Assembly: GCF_009709555.1 (NCBI RefSeq)
Contig: NZ_WJBG01000233.1
Coordinates: 1-56,885, forward strand
Direction of reading: 5' to 3'
Length of the DNA: 56,885 nt
From: Streptomyces blattellae
GTDB taxonomy: Bacteria; Actinomycetota; Actinomycetes; Streptomycetales; Streptomycetaceae
Shown: piece after piece, positions 42,351 through 50,422 of the stretch
How the letters are laid out: the number at the start of each line of letters is the position of its first letter
How positions within the stretch are numbered: the first letter of the stretch is position 1
Notes under the pieces: model-generated
Seen by the model: the letters and a program-made list of their open reading frames with translations, nothing else
Databases searched by the model: none
What the model was told of the DNA's origin: nothing
Made by a program: the position numbers and the translations under genes

Positions 42351-43772
42351 GGCGCGGGGTGCGCGCATCGTGTGCAACGGGCCCTGGTGCAGCGGCTGCG
42401 TGGACCACCGCGCGGTGAAGGTACCGTCGGTGAGCGAGCACACCACGACCAGATGGTGCGGCGTCTCCAGGAAGGCCACGTCCACGACGAGGGTGTCCGG
42501 GCCACTCCATCCCCCGCTCACCGCGGTGGGGACCGGTCCCTCGGTGACGGTCCAGCCGTCGCTGCCGATCGGCACCTGCAACGGCTGCCCGTCGTCGATC
42601 AGCGCCAGGTTCCGGCCCTCCGTGATGTGCACCGCGGTCAGTGTCGGCTGGGCCGCGCACACACCGCCGTGCGGCGTGAAGTCGGCGACGGACCAGGCCT
42701 CCGCGCGCTCCGGCGGTGCGGGCTCGCCCCCGGCCGGCGGCAGGGCGAGCCGTGCCAGCCGTGCGGCCAGGGCGCTGTCGCGCTCTTCGTGGCCGGGCAG
42801 CGGGGTCGGTCCGAACGCGGGCAGCAGAAGGTCCCAGACGACGTTCAGGAGCTTCTGCATCTGTTCGGTGGCCGCGGTCGTCGCGATCACCGCGTCGTGC
42901 TCCGGCAGTACCAGGCAGTACTGGCCGTACGCCCCGTCACCGCGGTAGCCGTGCCGGCACATCCAGAACTGGAAGCCGTAGCCCTGCTGCCAGTCGATCC
43001 CGCTCATCTCGGCGCCGGCGTTGGAGATCTGCGCACGCGTGGCCTCGGCCACCCACGCCTCGGGCAGCAGCCGCTCGCCCTCCCACACCCCGCGCTGCAG
43101 ATACAGCTGGCCCAGCCGGGCGACGGCGTCGGTGGTGGCGTGCAGTCCGCTGAAGCCCAGCTCGCCGCCGGATCCGTCGCGCAGCCATGCCGTCTCGCCG
43201 ATGCCGAGCGGATCGAGCAGCCGGGGCCGGAGATAGTCCGTCAGCGACTGGCCGGTGACGCGCCGCACGATCGCGCCGAGCGTGTACGTGGCGGGCTGGT
43301 TGTACGCGAACACGGTCCCCGGATCGTGGCCCGGCGGCAGCAGCAGGAAGCCGCGCACGAGGTTCTGGTGGTCGAGGGCGAGAGCGGGGTACAGGGTGTC
43401 GGCCGCATGACCGCTCGCCATGGACGCCAGGTGCCGTACGAGCATCGCACGGCTGCGCGGATCGGTGATGTCGGCCTCGAACTCCGGGAAGTACGAGATC
43501 ACCGGGGCGTCGAAGTCGAGCAGCCCCTCGTCGGCGGCGAGCGCGGCGGCGGCCGCCGTGAAGTTCTTGCTGAGCGAGTAGAGCAGATGCGGGCGGTCTT
43601 CGGTGTACGGCGCCCACCAGCCGGATGCCACGAGGTGGCCGTGCCGCATGATCATCAGGCTGTGCGGCTCGATGTCCGGGGCGGCGTCGAGGGCGTCGAG
43701 GAAGGCGTGGACACCGGACGCGTCGACGCCCTGGGCGGCGGGTGTGCTCAGAGGCAGCGGGCGAACACTCAT
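42342..43772 (-). CDS. Serine hydrolase of the class C beta-lactamase / DD-peptidase family
   Basis: The 476-residue protein has the SxxK motif in LLYSLSKNF (Ser66, Lys69) and the YxN motif in VFAYNQPATY, as in esterase EstB and class C penicillin-binding-type enzymes. A C-terminal extension after residue ~360 is beta-rich. There is no signal peptide, so it is a cytosolic esterase or peptidase rather than a secreted beta-lactamase. AGGGGGAGG precedes the ATG. Its 3' end overlaps the 3' end of the pseudokinase gene by nine bases in convergent orientation. Confidence 0.9.
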   Translation of the reverse strand: MSVRPLPLSTPAAQGVDASGVHAFLDALDAAPDIEPHSLMIMRHGHLVASGWWAPYTEDRPHLLYSLSKNFTAAAAALAADEGLLDFDAPVISYFPEFEADITDPRSRAMLVRHLASMASGHAADTLYPALALDHQNLVRGFLLLPPGHDPGTVFAYNQPATYTLGAIVRRVTGQSLTDYLRPRLLDPLGIGETAWLRDGSGGELGFSGLHATTDAVARLGQLYLQRGVWEGERLLPEAWVAEATRAQISNAGAEMSGIDWQQGYGFQFWMCRHGYRGDGAYGQYCLVLPEHDAVIATTAATEQMQKLLNVVWDLLLPAFGPTPLPGHEERDSALAARLARLALPPAGGEPAPPERAEAWSVADFTPHGGVCAAQPTLTAVHITEGRNLALIDDGQPLQVPIGSDGWTVTEGPVPTAVSGGWSGPDTLVVDVAFLETPHHLVVVCSLTDGTFTARWSTQPLHQGPLHTMRAPRASL

Positions 43773-43953
43773 GCCCGTATCCTCCCCCTGCCGTCCGCCG
43801 TGATCGAGGGCCTGCCGGCGAACGGGAGGCCAAACACCTGCCCCGGGGCCGGGACGCACGGGCCCGAAGCCGGGCAGGGCATCGTCATGAGCCCATATAG
43901 GCTGCGGATGGCACCTGTTCCAGCACTGGCAACACCTCTCAGGAGAGTCACCC

Positions 43954-45006
43954 GTGACCCTGGCGACCGTCCCGTCCGAGACGTCCCCCGCGCCCCTGTC
44001 CGACCTCGTGGCACGCGACGCCCGCGAGTTCGGGGTCTACGCACGGACCGGAGGCTGGGCCTTCGGCCTGATGGTGGCGCGCAGCGTACGGCCCGGCGGG
44101 CAGGGCGCGGACGAGACGCCGAAGGTCTCCGCGAAGGAGTTCGCCGAGCTCGCCGGCTGTTCCGCCGACCGCGTCATGCGCTACTACAAGGCGTGGGACC
44201 GGGCCGCCGACGACGGTCTCGTCCCGCACTTCGAGGAGCTGGCGCCGGGGCAGGAGGTCGAGCTGCCTGACGCGGACGTGTGGCTCACCTACTACGTCTC
44301 GCGCAACAGCGCCGCCTCGGAGCGCGGCACCGCCATCTCCGCGGCGGCCGAGGCCGAGGGCATCCGGCCGACCAAGGCCCTTGAGGTCGCGGAGAACCCC
44401 ACCGCGCTGCGCGCCGCGATCCTCGCGGACCCCTCCACCGCCCAGGCGGCCCGCCGGGCACTTCTGGACCGCGTCCGTGAAGATCAGGAACTCCAGGCCG
44501 AGTTGGCCCGGGACATCGTGCGCACCGACGACCTGAAGAAGGCCGTCGCCGCCGGGAACAGGGCTGCCGACCGGATCGGATACGTCCGCCAGATCGCCGA
44601 GTCCGGCCAGATCAAGACCCCCGCCGGGCAGACCGTCGACGCGCCCGCCGACGTACGCCAGGAGGCCGAGCGGCATCTGTCCCTCATCGACGAGCTGGAC
44701 GACGCGGAGGACCCCGGCGAGTGGGCCGGCGAGGCCTACGACACCATGAAGTCCCTCGTCGCCAAGACCGTGGAGGCCGACCCCGAACTGCGCGTGCAGG
44801 AGCGGCGGACGAAGTTCTACAGCAGCCTCCAGCGGGCGACGAAGGTGTTCGAGGAGCTGACCTTCGACGACGCCCAGGACTTCTACGAGGACGACATGGT
44901 GCAGCAGCTGGAGGAACTCCAGCACGCGATCAGCACATGCATCACGGCGCTGCGCGGGGCGAGTGGGGCACGTGGAGTGCCTGGCAACGCTTCCAACGCT
45001 TCCTGA
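43954..45006 (+). CDS. Conserved Streptomyces protein (possible DNA-associated)
   Basis: The 350-residue soluble protein begins near VARDAREFGVYARTGGWAFG, then has KVSAKEFAELAGCSADRVMR YYKAW, which looks like a helix-turn-helix, and charged helices with coiled-coil character (LLDRVREDQELQAELARDIV, ERHLSLIDELDDAEDPGEWA). I have the impression that it is widely conserved in Streptomyces, but no function is known to me. AGGAGAG lies seven bases before the GTG. It stands alone between convergently and divergently placed neighbours, so it is probably a single transcript. Confidence 0.8.
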   Translation: MTLATVPSETSPAPLSDLVARDAREFGVYARTGGWAFGLMVARSVRPGGQGADETPKVSAKEFAELAGCSADRVMRYYKAWDRAADDGLVPHFEELAPGQEVELPDADVWLTYYVSRNSAASERGTAISAAAEAEGIRPTKALEVAENPTALRAAILADPSTAQAARRALLDRVREDQELQAELARDIVRTDDLKKAVAAGNRAADRIGYVRQIAESGQIKTPAGQTVDAPADVRQEAERHLSLIDELDDAEDPGEWAGEAYDTMKSLVAKTVEADPELRVQERRTKFYSSLQRATKVFEELTFDDAQDFYEDDMVQQLEELQHAISTCITALRGASGARGVPGNASNAS

Positions 45007-45038
45007 CCACGCGGGTCCGCAGGGCTGCGCGCTCGGCC

Positions 45039-45542
45039 TCACCGTGACGTATGGCGACGCCGTGCCCACCAGGGGGCGCCGAACCAGCACAGCAGGTACC
45101 AGGCCACGATTCCGGCGACGAGCCACGGCACATAGTCGTCGTGGTCCGTCGCGACCCTGAGGATCAGCAGGACCGCGGCGGTCATCGTGGCCAGCAGCAG
45201 CAGGAGGCCGACGAAGGTCATCCGGGAGGCCCACTCCACGGCCTGCGGTTTGATGCGCCGGCCGGACACGAGCCGGTGCAGGCTCACCGGGCCGATCAGC
45301 GCCCCGGTGGCGGCGGCTCCCAGGACGACGGTGACGATGTAGATGTTCTGGTCCGTGGCGTCCAGCTCCACGAACCTCGGCGCGAACACGACCGTGAGCA
45401 GAAAGCCGAACAGGATCTGCACCCCGGTCTGCGCGACCCGGATCTCCTGGATCAGCTCGCCCCACTTGCGGTCGGCGCGCTGCTCCGGGGTCTCGTCGCG
45501 ACCCCAGTCCTCGGTGTCCGCACGCTTTCCCGTGACCGACAA
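45039..45542 (-). CDS. DUF6328 membrane protein
   Basis: The 167-residue integral membrane protein has four hydrophobic segments: VQILFGFLLTVVFAPRF, IYIVTVVLGAAATGALIG, MTFVGLLLLLATMTAAVLL and WLVAGIVAWYLLCWFG. The charged N-terminus (EDWGRDETPEQRADRKWGEL) and the first segment match DUF6328 proteins of actinobacteria; their role is unknown. The start appears to be TTG, an uncommon choice, preceded by GGAGGG with about three to five bases between. A long inverted repeat lies directly upstream and may hold its control region. Confidence 0.8.
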   Translation of the reverse strand: MSVTGKRADTEDWGRDETPEQRADRKWGELIQEIRVAQTGVQILFGFLLTVVFAPRFVELDATDQNIYIVTVVLGAAATGALIGPVSLHRLVSGRRIKPQAVEWASRMTFVGLLLLLATMTAAVLLILRVATDHDDYVPWLVAGIVAWYLLCWFGAPWWARRRHTSR

Positions 45543-45549
45543 GGTCCCT

Positions 45550-45620
45550 CCCTGATCGATCGAACCCGCGTACTGTCTCGGACCCGAGTGCCCAGATTCG
45601 CGCGGTTCGATCGGTCAGGG
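45550..45620. repeat. 17-bp inverted repeat with inner hairpin
   Basis: CCCTGATCGATCGAACC (45550-45566) and GGTTCGATCGGTCAGGG (45604-45620) match as inverted repeats with one mismatch. Between them CTCGGACCCGAG (45577-45588) is a second small palindrome. The element fills the space between the aldo/keto reductase stop and the TTG start of the DUF6328 gene. Confidence 0.6.
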
Positions 45621-45634
45621 CGGCACGACCCCTG

Positions 45635-46618
45635 CTACCAGCGACTCTCCACCTGGTCCTTGATCCGGCGGTCGTAGAGGTCCCGGATCGCGGTGAGCGT
45701 CTCGTCGGACAGCTCCGGCAGTTCGGCGGCGGCGGCGTTGGCGCGGGCCTGCTCGGGTGAGCGGGCACCGGGGATGACGGTGGTCACGCCGGGCTGCTGG
45801 ATGATCCAGCGCAGCGCCAGCTGGGCCGGCGTGTATCCCTCCGGGGCCAGGGCGGAGAACTCGGCCGCGGCCTCCACGCCCGTCTCGTAGTCGACGCCGG
45901 AGAACGTCTCGCCCTGGTCGAAGGACTCACCGTGCCGGTTGAAGGTGCGGTGGTCGTTCTCGGCGAAGACCGTGTCCTTGGTGTACTTGCCGGAGAGCAG
46001 TCCCGAGGCCAGCGGAACCCGCGCGATGATGCCGACGCCGGCCTCGTGCGCCGCCGGGAGCACCTCGGCGAGCGGCTTCATGCGGAACGGGTTCAGGATG
46101 ATCTGCACGCTCGCCACGTTCGGGCGGGCGATGGCGGTCAGCGCCTCGGCGCAGGTCTCCACGCTGACGCCGTACGCGGCGATGCGCTCCTCGGCGACCA
46201 GCGTGTCCAGGGCGTCGAAGACCTCGTCGGTGGAGTAGACGGGCGTCGGCGGGCAGTGCAGCTGCACCAGGTCGAGGCGGTCGACGCCGAGGTCGCGGCG
46301 GGAACGGTCGTTCCAGGCGCGGAAGTTGTCCAGGACGTAGTTCCCGGGGATCTGGTCGACACGGCGGCCCATCTTGGACGCGACCAGGACGTGCAGATCA
46401 GGGCGTCCGCGCAGGAACGTGGCGATGGTCTGCTCACTGCGTCCGTCGCCGTACACGTCGGCGGTGTCGAAGAACGTCACCCCCGTCTCGGCCGCCGCCT
46501 CCAGCACCGCCAGGGCTTCCTTGTCGTCCACGTCGCCCCAGTCGGCGCCCAGCTGCCATGTGCCGAGACCGACGACAGATGCCTGCTGACCCGACCTACC
46601 GAATACACGCTCGTCCAT
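45635..46618 (-). CDS. Aldo/keto reductase
   Basis: The 327-residue NADPH-dependent reductase has the AKR tetrad: Asp and Tyr in FFDTADVYGDGRSEQ, Lys in HVLVASKMGRR and His in LDLVQLHCPP. TTVIPGARSPEQARANAAAA is the conserved cofactor-binding end. It reduces aldehydes or ketones; the substrate is unknown. The start codon lies inside a perfect 13-base inverted repeat, and CAGACT stands six bases before it, so transcription is probably leaderless and under tight control at the start itself. RNase HI lies just upstream on the same strand. Confidence 0.92.
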   Translation of the reverse strand: MDERVFGRSGQQASVVGLGTWQLGADWGDVDDKEALAVLEAAAETGVTFFDTADVYGDGRSEQTIATFLRGRPDLHVLVASKMGRRVDQIPGNYVLDNFRAWNDRSRRDLGVDRLDLVQLHCPPTPVYSTDEVFDALDTLVAEERIAAYGVSVETCAEALTAIARPNVASVQIILNPFRMKPLAEVLPAAHEAGVGIIARVPLASGLLSGKYTKDTVFAENDHRTFNRHGESFDQGETFSGVDYETGVEAAAEFSALAPEGYTPAQLALRWIIQQPGVTTVIPGARSPEQARANAAAAELPELSDETLTAIRDLYDRRIKDQVESRW

Positions 46619-46646
46619 GGCGTCAGTCTGTCATGACGCCATGGAC
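46613..46646 (-). promoter_or_regulatory. 13-bp perfect inverted repeat covering the aldo/keto reductase start
   Basis: GTCCATGGCGTCA (46613-46625) and TGACGCCATGGAC (46634-46646) are perfect inverted repeats spaced by 8 bases. The left arm contains the start codon; the spacer holds the -10-like CAGACT. It could be an operator or an RNA hairpin. Confidence 0.65.
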
Positions 46647-46680
46647 CCGCTCGCTGCCGCCCGCCGCCGGCCCGGCCTGG

Positions 46681-47367
46681 TCAGGCGTCCGCCGTGCGGC
46701 ACTCCGGGTGGCCCCAGCCCTGCGCGTTCTTGGTGATGGGCTCTCCGGCGGCGTACGAGCGGCCGCAGAGGCAGCGGCCCGGGAACTTCGCCTTGATCGT
46801 GCGGGTGGAGCCGGCGCCCTTGGCGGGCCGGGACGCGGCGGCCTTGCGGCGCGGGGGCCCGGAGGCGGGGGTGTCGGGTGAGGGCGGCGGCGCGGGTGAG
46901 CCGAGGTCGCTGCCCGCGGGTTGCTGGACGATCGCGGCCTGGCTGGCGGCCCGGTCGGCGAAGTCGTTGAGCGGGTCGCCGTCGACCTGGTGGGCGGGGA
47001 CGTAGCGGAAGTCGACCTTGCGGCCGTCGAGGAGTCCGTCGATGCGGACGACGAGGTCCTGGTTGGCGACCGGCTTGCCGGCGGACGTCTTCCAGCCGTT
47101 GCGCTTCCAGCCGGGCAGCCAGGTGGTGACGGCCTTCATGGCGTACTGCGAGTCCATCCGGATCTCCAGCGGCACATCCGGGTCGACAGCCGTCAGCAGG
47201 CGTTCCAGCGCGGTGAGTTCGGCGACGTTGTTGGTCGCCCTGCCGAGCGGCCCCGCCTCCCAGCGGCTCGGGGCCTCGGCCCCGTCGGCGACGACCCAGG
47301 CCCAGCCCGCCGGTCCGGGGTTTCCCTTCGAAGCCCCGTCGCACGCGGCCACCACTCGTTCACGCAT
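46681..47367 (-). CDS. rnhA: Ribonuclease HI with a C-terminal Cys/His tail
   Basis: The 228-residue protein has an RNase HI domain that cleaves RNA in RNA-DNA hybrids: VVAACDGASKGNPGPAGWAW (first Asp), the Glu in NNVAELTALERLL, the Asp in EIRMDSQYAMKAV and the Asp in GDPLNDFADRAA. A Pro/Ala linker leads to a tail with CLCGRSYAAGEPI and HPECRTADA, which may bind zinc. The ATG has no ribosome site; CATGAT ends six bases before it, so a leaderless transcript is likely. It lies upstream of the aldo/keto reductase with a gap of 62 bases. Confidence 0.9.
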   Translation of the reverse strand: MRERVVAACDGASKGNPGPAGWAWVVADGAEAPSRWEAGPLGRATNNVAELTALERLLTAVDPDVPLEIRMDSQYAMKAVTTWLPGWKRNGWKTSAGKPVANQDLVVRIDGLLDGRKVDFRYVPAHQVDGDPLNDFADRAASQAAIVQQPAGSDLGSPAPPPSPDTPASGPPRRKAAASRPAKGAGSTRTIKAKFPGRCLCGRSYAAGEPITKNAQGWGHPECRTADA

Positions 47368-47414
47368 GCGCCGATCATGCCATGGGCGGGCCGGGCCCCG
47401 AGTCGTGGTGTGGG

Positions 47415-48212
47415 TCAGACGTCGGTCAGCTTCGGCATCTCACCCTGGGTGTTCGTGGTGTCGATCACCGAGAAGTTGGCGCCCTGCGGATCGGTGAGCG
47501 CCGCGAACCGTCCGAAGGGGGTGTCCATCGGCCCGAACCGCAGAACCGCGCCGAGCTTGGTGGCCTTGGCGACGGCGTCGTCGCAGTCGGCGACCCCAAA
47601 GTAGACGTTGATGTACGGCGGCACCTCGGGTGGGAAGTCCTCGGTCATCTTCATCCGGCCCAGGGCGGGACGGCCTGCGACGTTGTAGACCCGGAAGTCC
47701 ATCGCGTCGTCGTCCATCTGCTGTGCCGTGTACGGGAAGACGGCGGGGAAGAACGTGTCCGACCTCTCCGGTTCACGGGTGAAGATCTCCGCCCAGCAGA
47801 ACGCGCCCGGCTGGTCCATCGGCGCCTCGAACCCCTCGTGGGTGCCCGCCTGCCACACGCCGAACACGACGCCGCCGGGATCGCTCGCCAGGCACATGCT
47901 GCCGAAGTCGCCCACCGCCATCGGCTCCATGATCACCTGGCCACCGTTGTCACGGATCTTGGCCGCGGTGGCGGCCACGTCCGGCGACGCGAAGTAGAGG
48001 CACCACTGGGACTGGTCTTCCTGTCCGGGCATCGGGGGTACGACGGCGGCGACCGCCTTGCCGTCCACGTAGGCCTGGGTGTAGTTGCCGTACTCCGTCG
48101 CCTGTTCGCCGAAGGTCCAGCCGAGGACGTCGCCGTAGAAGCTCTTCGCCCCCTCGACGTCGCTGAACATCGCATCGGCCCAACAGGGGGCTCCCTCAGG
48201 TTGTACCGCCAT
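47415..48212 (-). CDS. VOC family protein with two glyoxalase-like domains
   Basis: The 265-residue protein has two VOC domains. The first starts GAPCWADAMFSDVEGAKSFY and ends GSMCLASDPGGVVFGVWQAG; the second starts PGAFCWAEIFTREPERSDTF and ends FAALTDPQGANFSVIDT. It is of the type called hydroxylase or CFP-30B in actinobacteria; no reaction is proven. GAGAGGG stands before the ATG. It is divergent from the alcohol dehydrogenase gene, with direct repeats in between. Confidence 0.88.
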   Translation of the reverse strand: MAVQPEGAPCWADAMFSDVEGAKSFYGDVLGWTFGEQATEYGNYTQAYVDGKAVAAVVPPMPGQEDQSQWCLYFASPDVAATAAKIRDNGGQVIMEPMAVGDFGSMCLASDPGGVVFGVWQAGTHEGFEAPMDQPGAFCWAEIFTREPERSDTFFPAVFPYTAQQMDDDAMDFRVYNVAGRPALGRMKMTEDFPPEVPPYINVYFGVADCDDAVAKATKLGAVLRFGPMDTPFGRFAALTDPQGANFSVIDTTNTQGEMPKLTDV

Positions 48213-48239
48213 GGCTGCGGCCCTCTCGGTGTATTGGCT

Positions 48240-48269
48240 TGTCCGAATCGGTGGATTGACTGTCCGAAT
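48240..48269. promoter_or_regulatory. Direct repeats in the VOC/alcohol dehydrogenase divergent region
   Basis: TGTCCGAAT occurs at 48240-48248 and 48261-48269, exactly 21 bases apart, so both copies face the same side of the helix. TTGACT (48256-48261) and TAGTCA (48278-48283) could form a rightward promoter overlapping the second copy. Confidence 0.5.
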
Positions 48270-48370
48270 TCTCACGCTAGTCAACCGTCTGCCGGACCGC
48301 GCGCTGAATGCGTGGCTCCGTTCCAGACTGGAGGAGGACGAGGGCGGACTTCGGGCGGACGGGGTGCGGG

Positions 48371-49396
48371 ATGGCGGACGGGACGATGCGGGCGTGGACC
48401 GTGATGCGGCCGGCGCCCGTCGAGAAGGGGCCCCTCCGGTTCGTGCGGAGACCGGTGCCGGTACCGGGGGACGACGAACTGCTGGTGCACGTGCGCGCGT
48501 GCGGGGTGTGCCGGACCGACCTGCACGTGACCGAGGGGGACCTGCCGGTGCGTCGGCCGGAGGTGACACCCGGGCACGAGGTCGTCGGTGTCGTCGCCGG
48601 GTTCGGGGCGGCGGTGCGCGGGGTCGCTGTCGGCGACCGGGTGGGCGTGGCGTGGCTGCGGCGGACCGACGGCACCTGCGTGTACTGCCTGCGGGGGGCG
48701 GAGAACCTGTGCCCGCATTCCGAGTACACCGGCTGGGACGCCGACGGCGGTTACGCGGAGTACACGACCGTTCCGGCCGCGTTCGCGCACCGGCTGCCCG
48801 AGGGCCTCGACGACGTGGCGGCGGCGCCCCTGCTGTGTGCCGGGATCATCGGCTATCGCGCGCTGCGGCGGGCCTCGCTTCCGCCCGGCGGGCGGCTCGG
48901 GCTGTACGGCTTCGGCGGCAGCGCCCATCTGTGCGCGCAGCTGGCGCTGGCCGAGGGTGCCACCGTGCATGTGCTGACCCGGGGTGCGGCGGCGCGGCGG
49001 CTGGCGCTGGAGCTGGGGGTCGCGTCGGCGCGCGGTGCGTACGAGGCGCCACCCGAGCCGCTGGACGCGGCGATCCTCTTCGCACCGGTCGGCGACCTGG
49101 TCCCGGTGGCGCTGCGCGCCCTCGACCGCGGCGGCATCCTGTCGATCGCCGGGATCCACCTCACCGACATCCCGTCCCTGCGCTACGAGAGCGAGCTGTT
49201 CTACGAGAAGGAGTTGCGCAGCGTCACTTCCAACACCCGTGAGGACGCACGGGAGTTCCTGGCGCTGGCCGCCCGGCACGACATCCACGCCACCACGCAC
49301 GCCTATCCCTTGCCGGCGGCCGACAGAGCGCTGGCCGACCTCAAGCACGGCCGTTTCGACGGGGCGGCGGTACTGGTGAACGACATGGCGCCGTGA
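48371..49396 (+). CDS. Zinc-dependent alcohol dehydrogenase (MDR family)
   Basis: The 341-residue enzyme oxidises alcohols with NAD(P). Catalytic zinc ligands are seen in VRACGVCRTDLHV (Cys) and TPGHEVVGVV (His-Glu); structural zinc cysteines appear in TCVYCLRGAENLC. The Rossmann motif is LGLYGFGGSAHLCAQ. It closely follows the pattern of Streptomyces zinc-binding alcohol dehydrogenases such as AdhA-like enzymes. Two in-frame ATG codons, 48371 and 48386, lack clear ribosome sites; the first is used. It is divergent from the VOC gene. Confidence 0.9.
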   Translation: MADGTMRAWTVMRPAPVEKGPLRFVRRPVPVPGDDELLVHVRACGVCRTDLHVTEGDLPVRRPEVTPGHEVVGVVAGFGAAVRGVAVGDRVGVAWLRRTDGTCVYCLRGAENLCPHSEYTGWDADGGYAEYTTVPAAFAHRLPEGLDDVAAAPLLCAGIIGYRALRRASLPPGGRLGLYGFGGSAHLCAQLALAEGATVHVLTRGAAARRLALELGVASARGAYEAPPEPLDAAILFAPVGDLVPVALRALDRGGILSIAGIHLTDIPSLRYESELFYEKELRSVTSNTREDAREFLALAARHDIHATTHAYPLPAADRALADLKHGRFDGAAVLVNDMAP

Positions 49397-49739
49397 TGGC
49401 GTAGGACCGTGACGGCGCACGACCCTGACGGCGCACGACGGCTGGTCACAGGGCGGCGATGGCGCCGGGCCGGGAGCGCGGGCGCCCGGCCGCCGCGCGA
49501 CGGAGGCCGCCGTGCGGCGCGGCGACGGGCAGACCCACGTTGTGCAGCAGATCCGGCACGGGCGTACGCGGCCACTCAGCCGTCCCCGCGCCGCGTGTGC
49601 CCGCGCCGGATCTCCCCCTGGGCGGCTCCCCCCTTGAACCGTGGGCACGTACTGTTCTACCTTCGCCACATGGTCGGGGCATCAACGCCCGCTCATCGGC
49701 GACACAACGCTCGGGCGGCGGATGGGCCGGTGATGTGGA
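49397..49739 (+). promoter_or_regulatory. Upstream region of the response regulator gene with promoter
   Basis: No gene is evident in these 343 bases. TTGAAC (49634-49639) and TACCTT (49658-49663) are spaced 18 bases and give a start near 49670, about 70 bases before the response regulator. At the left edge a 14-base direct repeat, TGACGGCGCACGAC, occurs at 49410 and 49426. Confidence 0.5.
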
Positions 49740-50414
49740 ATGCGTCCGCACCTCGCGCTGATCGAGGACGACCCCGACTTCGCGCTGATGTGCCGCTCCT
49801 ATCTCGAACGCGAAGGCTTCACCGTCAGCTGGGCCATGGACGCCCGCGCCGGCCAGGGCGTGCTGCGCGAGGCAGGGGTCGACCTGGCCGTGCTCGATCT
49901 GGGGCTGCCGGACGGCAGCGGCCTCGAACTGCTGCGCGGGGTGCGCTCCATCAGCCGCCTTCCGGTGATCGTGGTGACCGGGCGGGGCGCGGAGGCCGAC
50001 CGTGTGGCGGGACTGGAGATTGGCGCCGACGACTACCTGGTCAAGCCGTTCTCACAGCGGGAGCTGGTGGCCCGGATCCGGGCCGTGCTGCGCCGCTCGC
50101 AGCCGCCCGAGACACCAGAGGTCCTCCTGGTCGGGTCGTTGCGCGTCGACACGGGCGCCCGCCAGGCCTCCGCCGACGGCACTCTGCTGGCGCTGCGCCC
50201 CAAGGAGTACGCGCTGCTGGAGGTGCTGGCCGGTGCTCCCGGGCGGGTGTTCTCCGCGCAGCAGCTCCTGGAGCAGGTCTGGGGTGCCGCCTGGCAGCAG
50301 TCCGCGACCGTGGTCGAGCACGTGTACCGGCTGCGCGGCAAGCTCGCGGACCTGCCCGCACCGGCTCCGCGGATCACCACCGTCCGCGGCTACGGCTACC
50401 GCCTCGACCCCTGA
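49740..50414 (+). CDS. OmpR-family response regulator
   Basis: The 224-residue regulator has a receiver domain with Asp53 (LAVLDLGLPDGSG), Thr80 and Lys102 (YLVKPFSQ), and a winged helix ending VVEHVYRLRGKLADLPAPAP and TVRGYGYRL. The ATG is preceded by a weak GTGGA site. A hybrid histidine kinase starts eight bases after its stop, so they form an operon; the kinase also carries its own receiver, which makes a phosphorelay possible. Confidence 0.93.
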   Translation: MRPHLALIEDDPDFALMCRSYLEREGFTVSWAMDARAGQGVLREAGVDLAVLDLGLPDGSGLELLRGVRSISRLPVIVVTGRGAEADRVAGLEIGADDYLVKPFSQRELVARIRAVLRRSQPPETPEVLLVGSLRVDTGARQASADGTLLALRPKEYALLEVLAGAPGRVFSAQQLLEQVWGAAWQQSATVVEHVYRLRGKLADLPAPAPRITTVRGYGYRLDP

Positions 50415-50422
50415 GAGCCGCC

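Noticed and set aside
49410..49439. Direct repeat TGACGGCGCACGAC x2 as a regulatory site
   Set aside because: It is GC-rich, right behind a stop codon and far from any promoter; probably a simple duplication.
49409..50422. N-terminal extension of the hybrid kinase frame through the response regulator gene
   Set aside because: The extension overlaps an intact OmpR-type gene and has no domain; the ATG at 50423 follows that gene's stop and begins the PAS domain.
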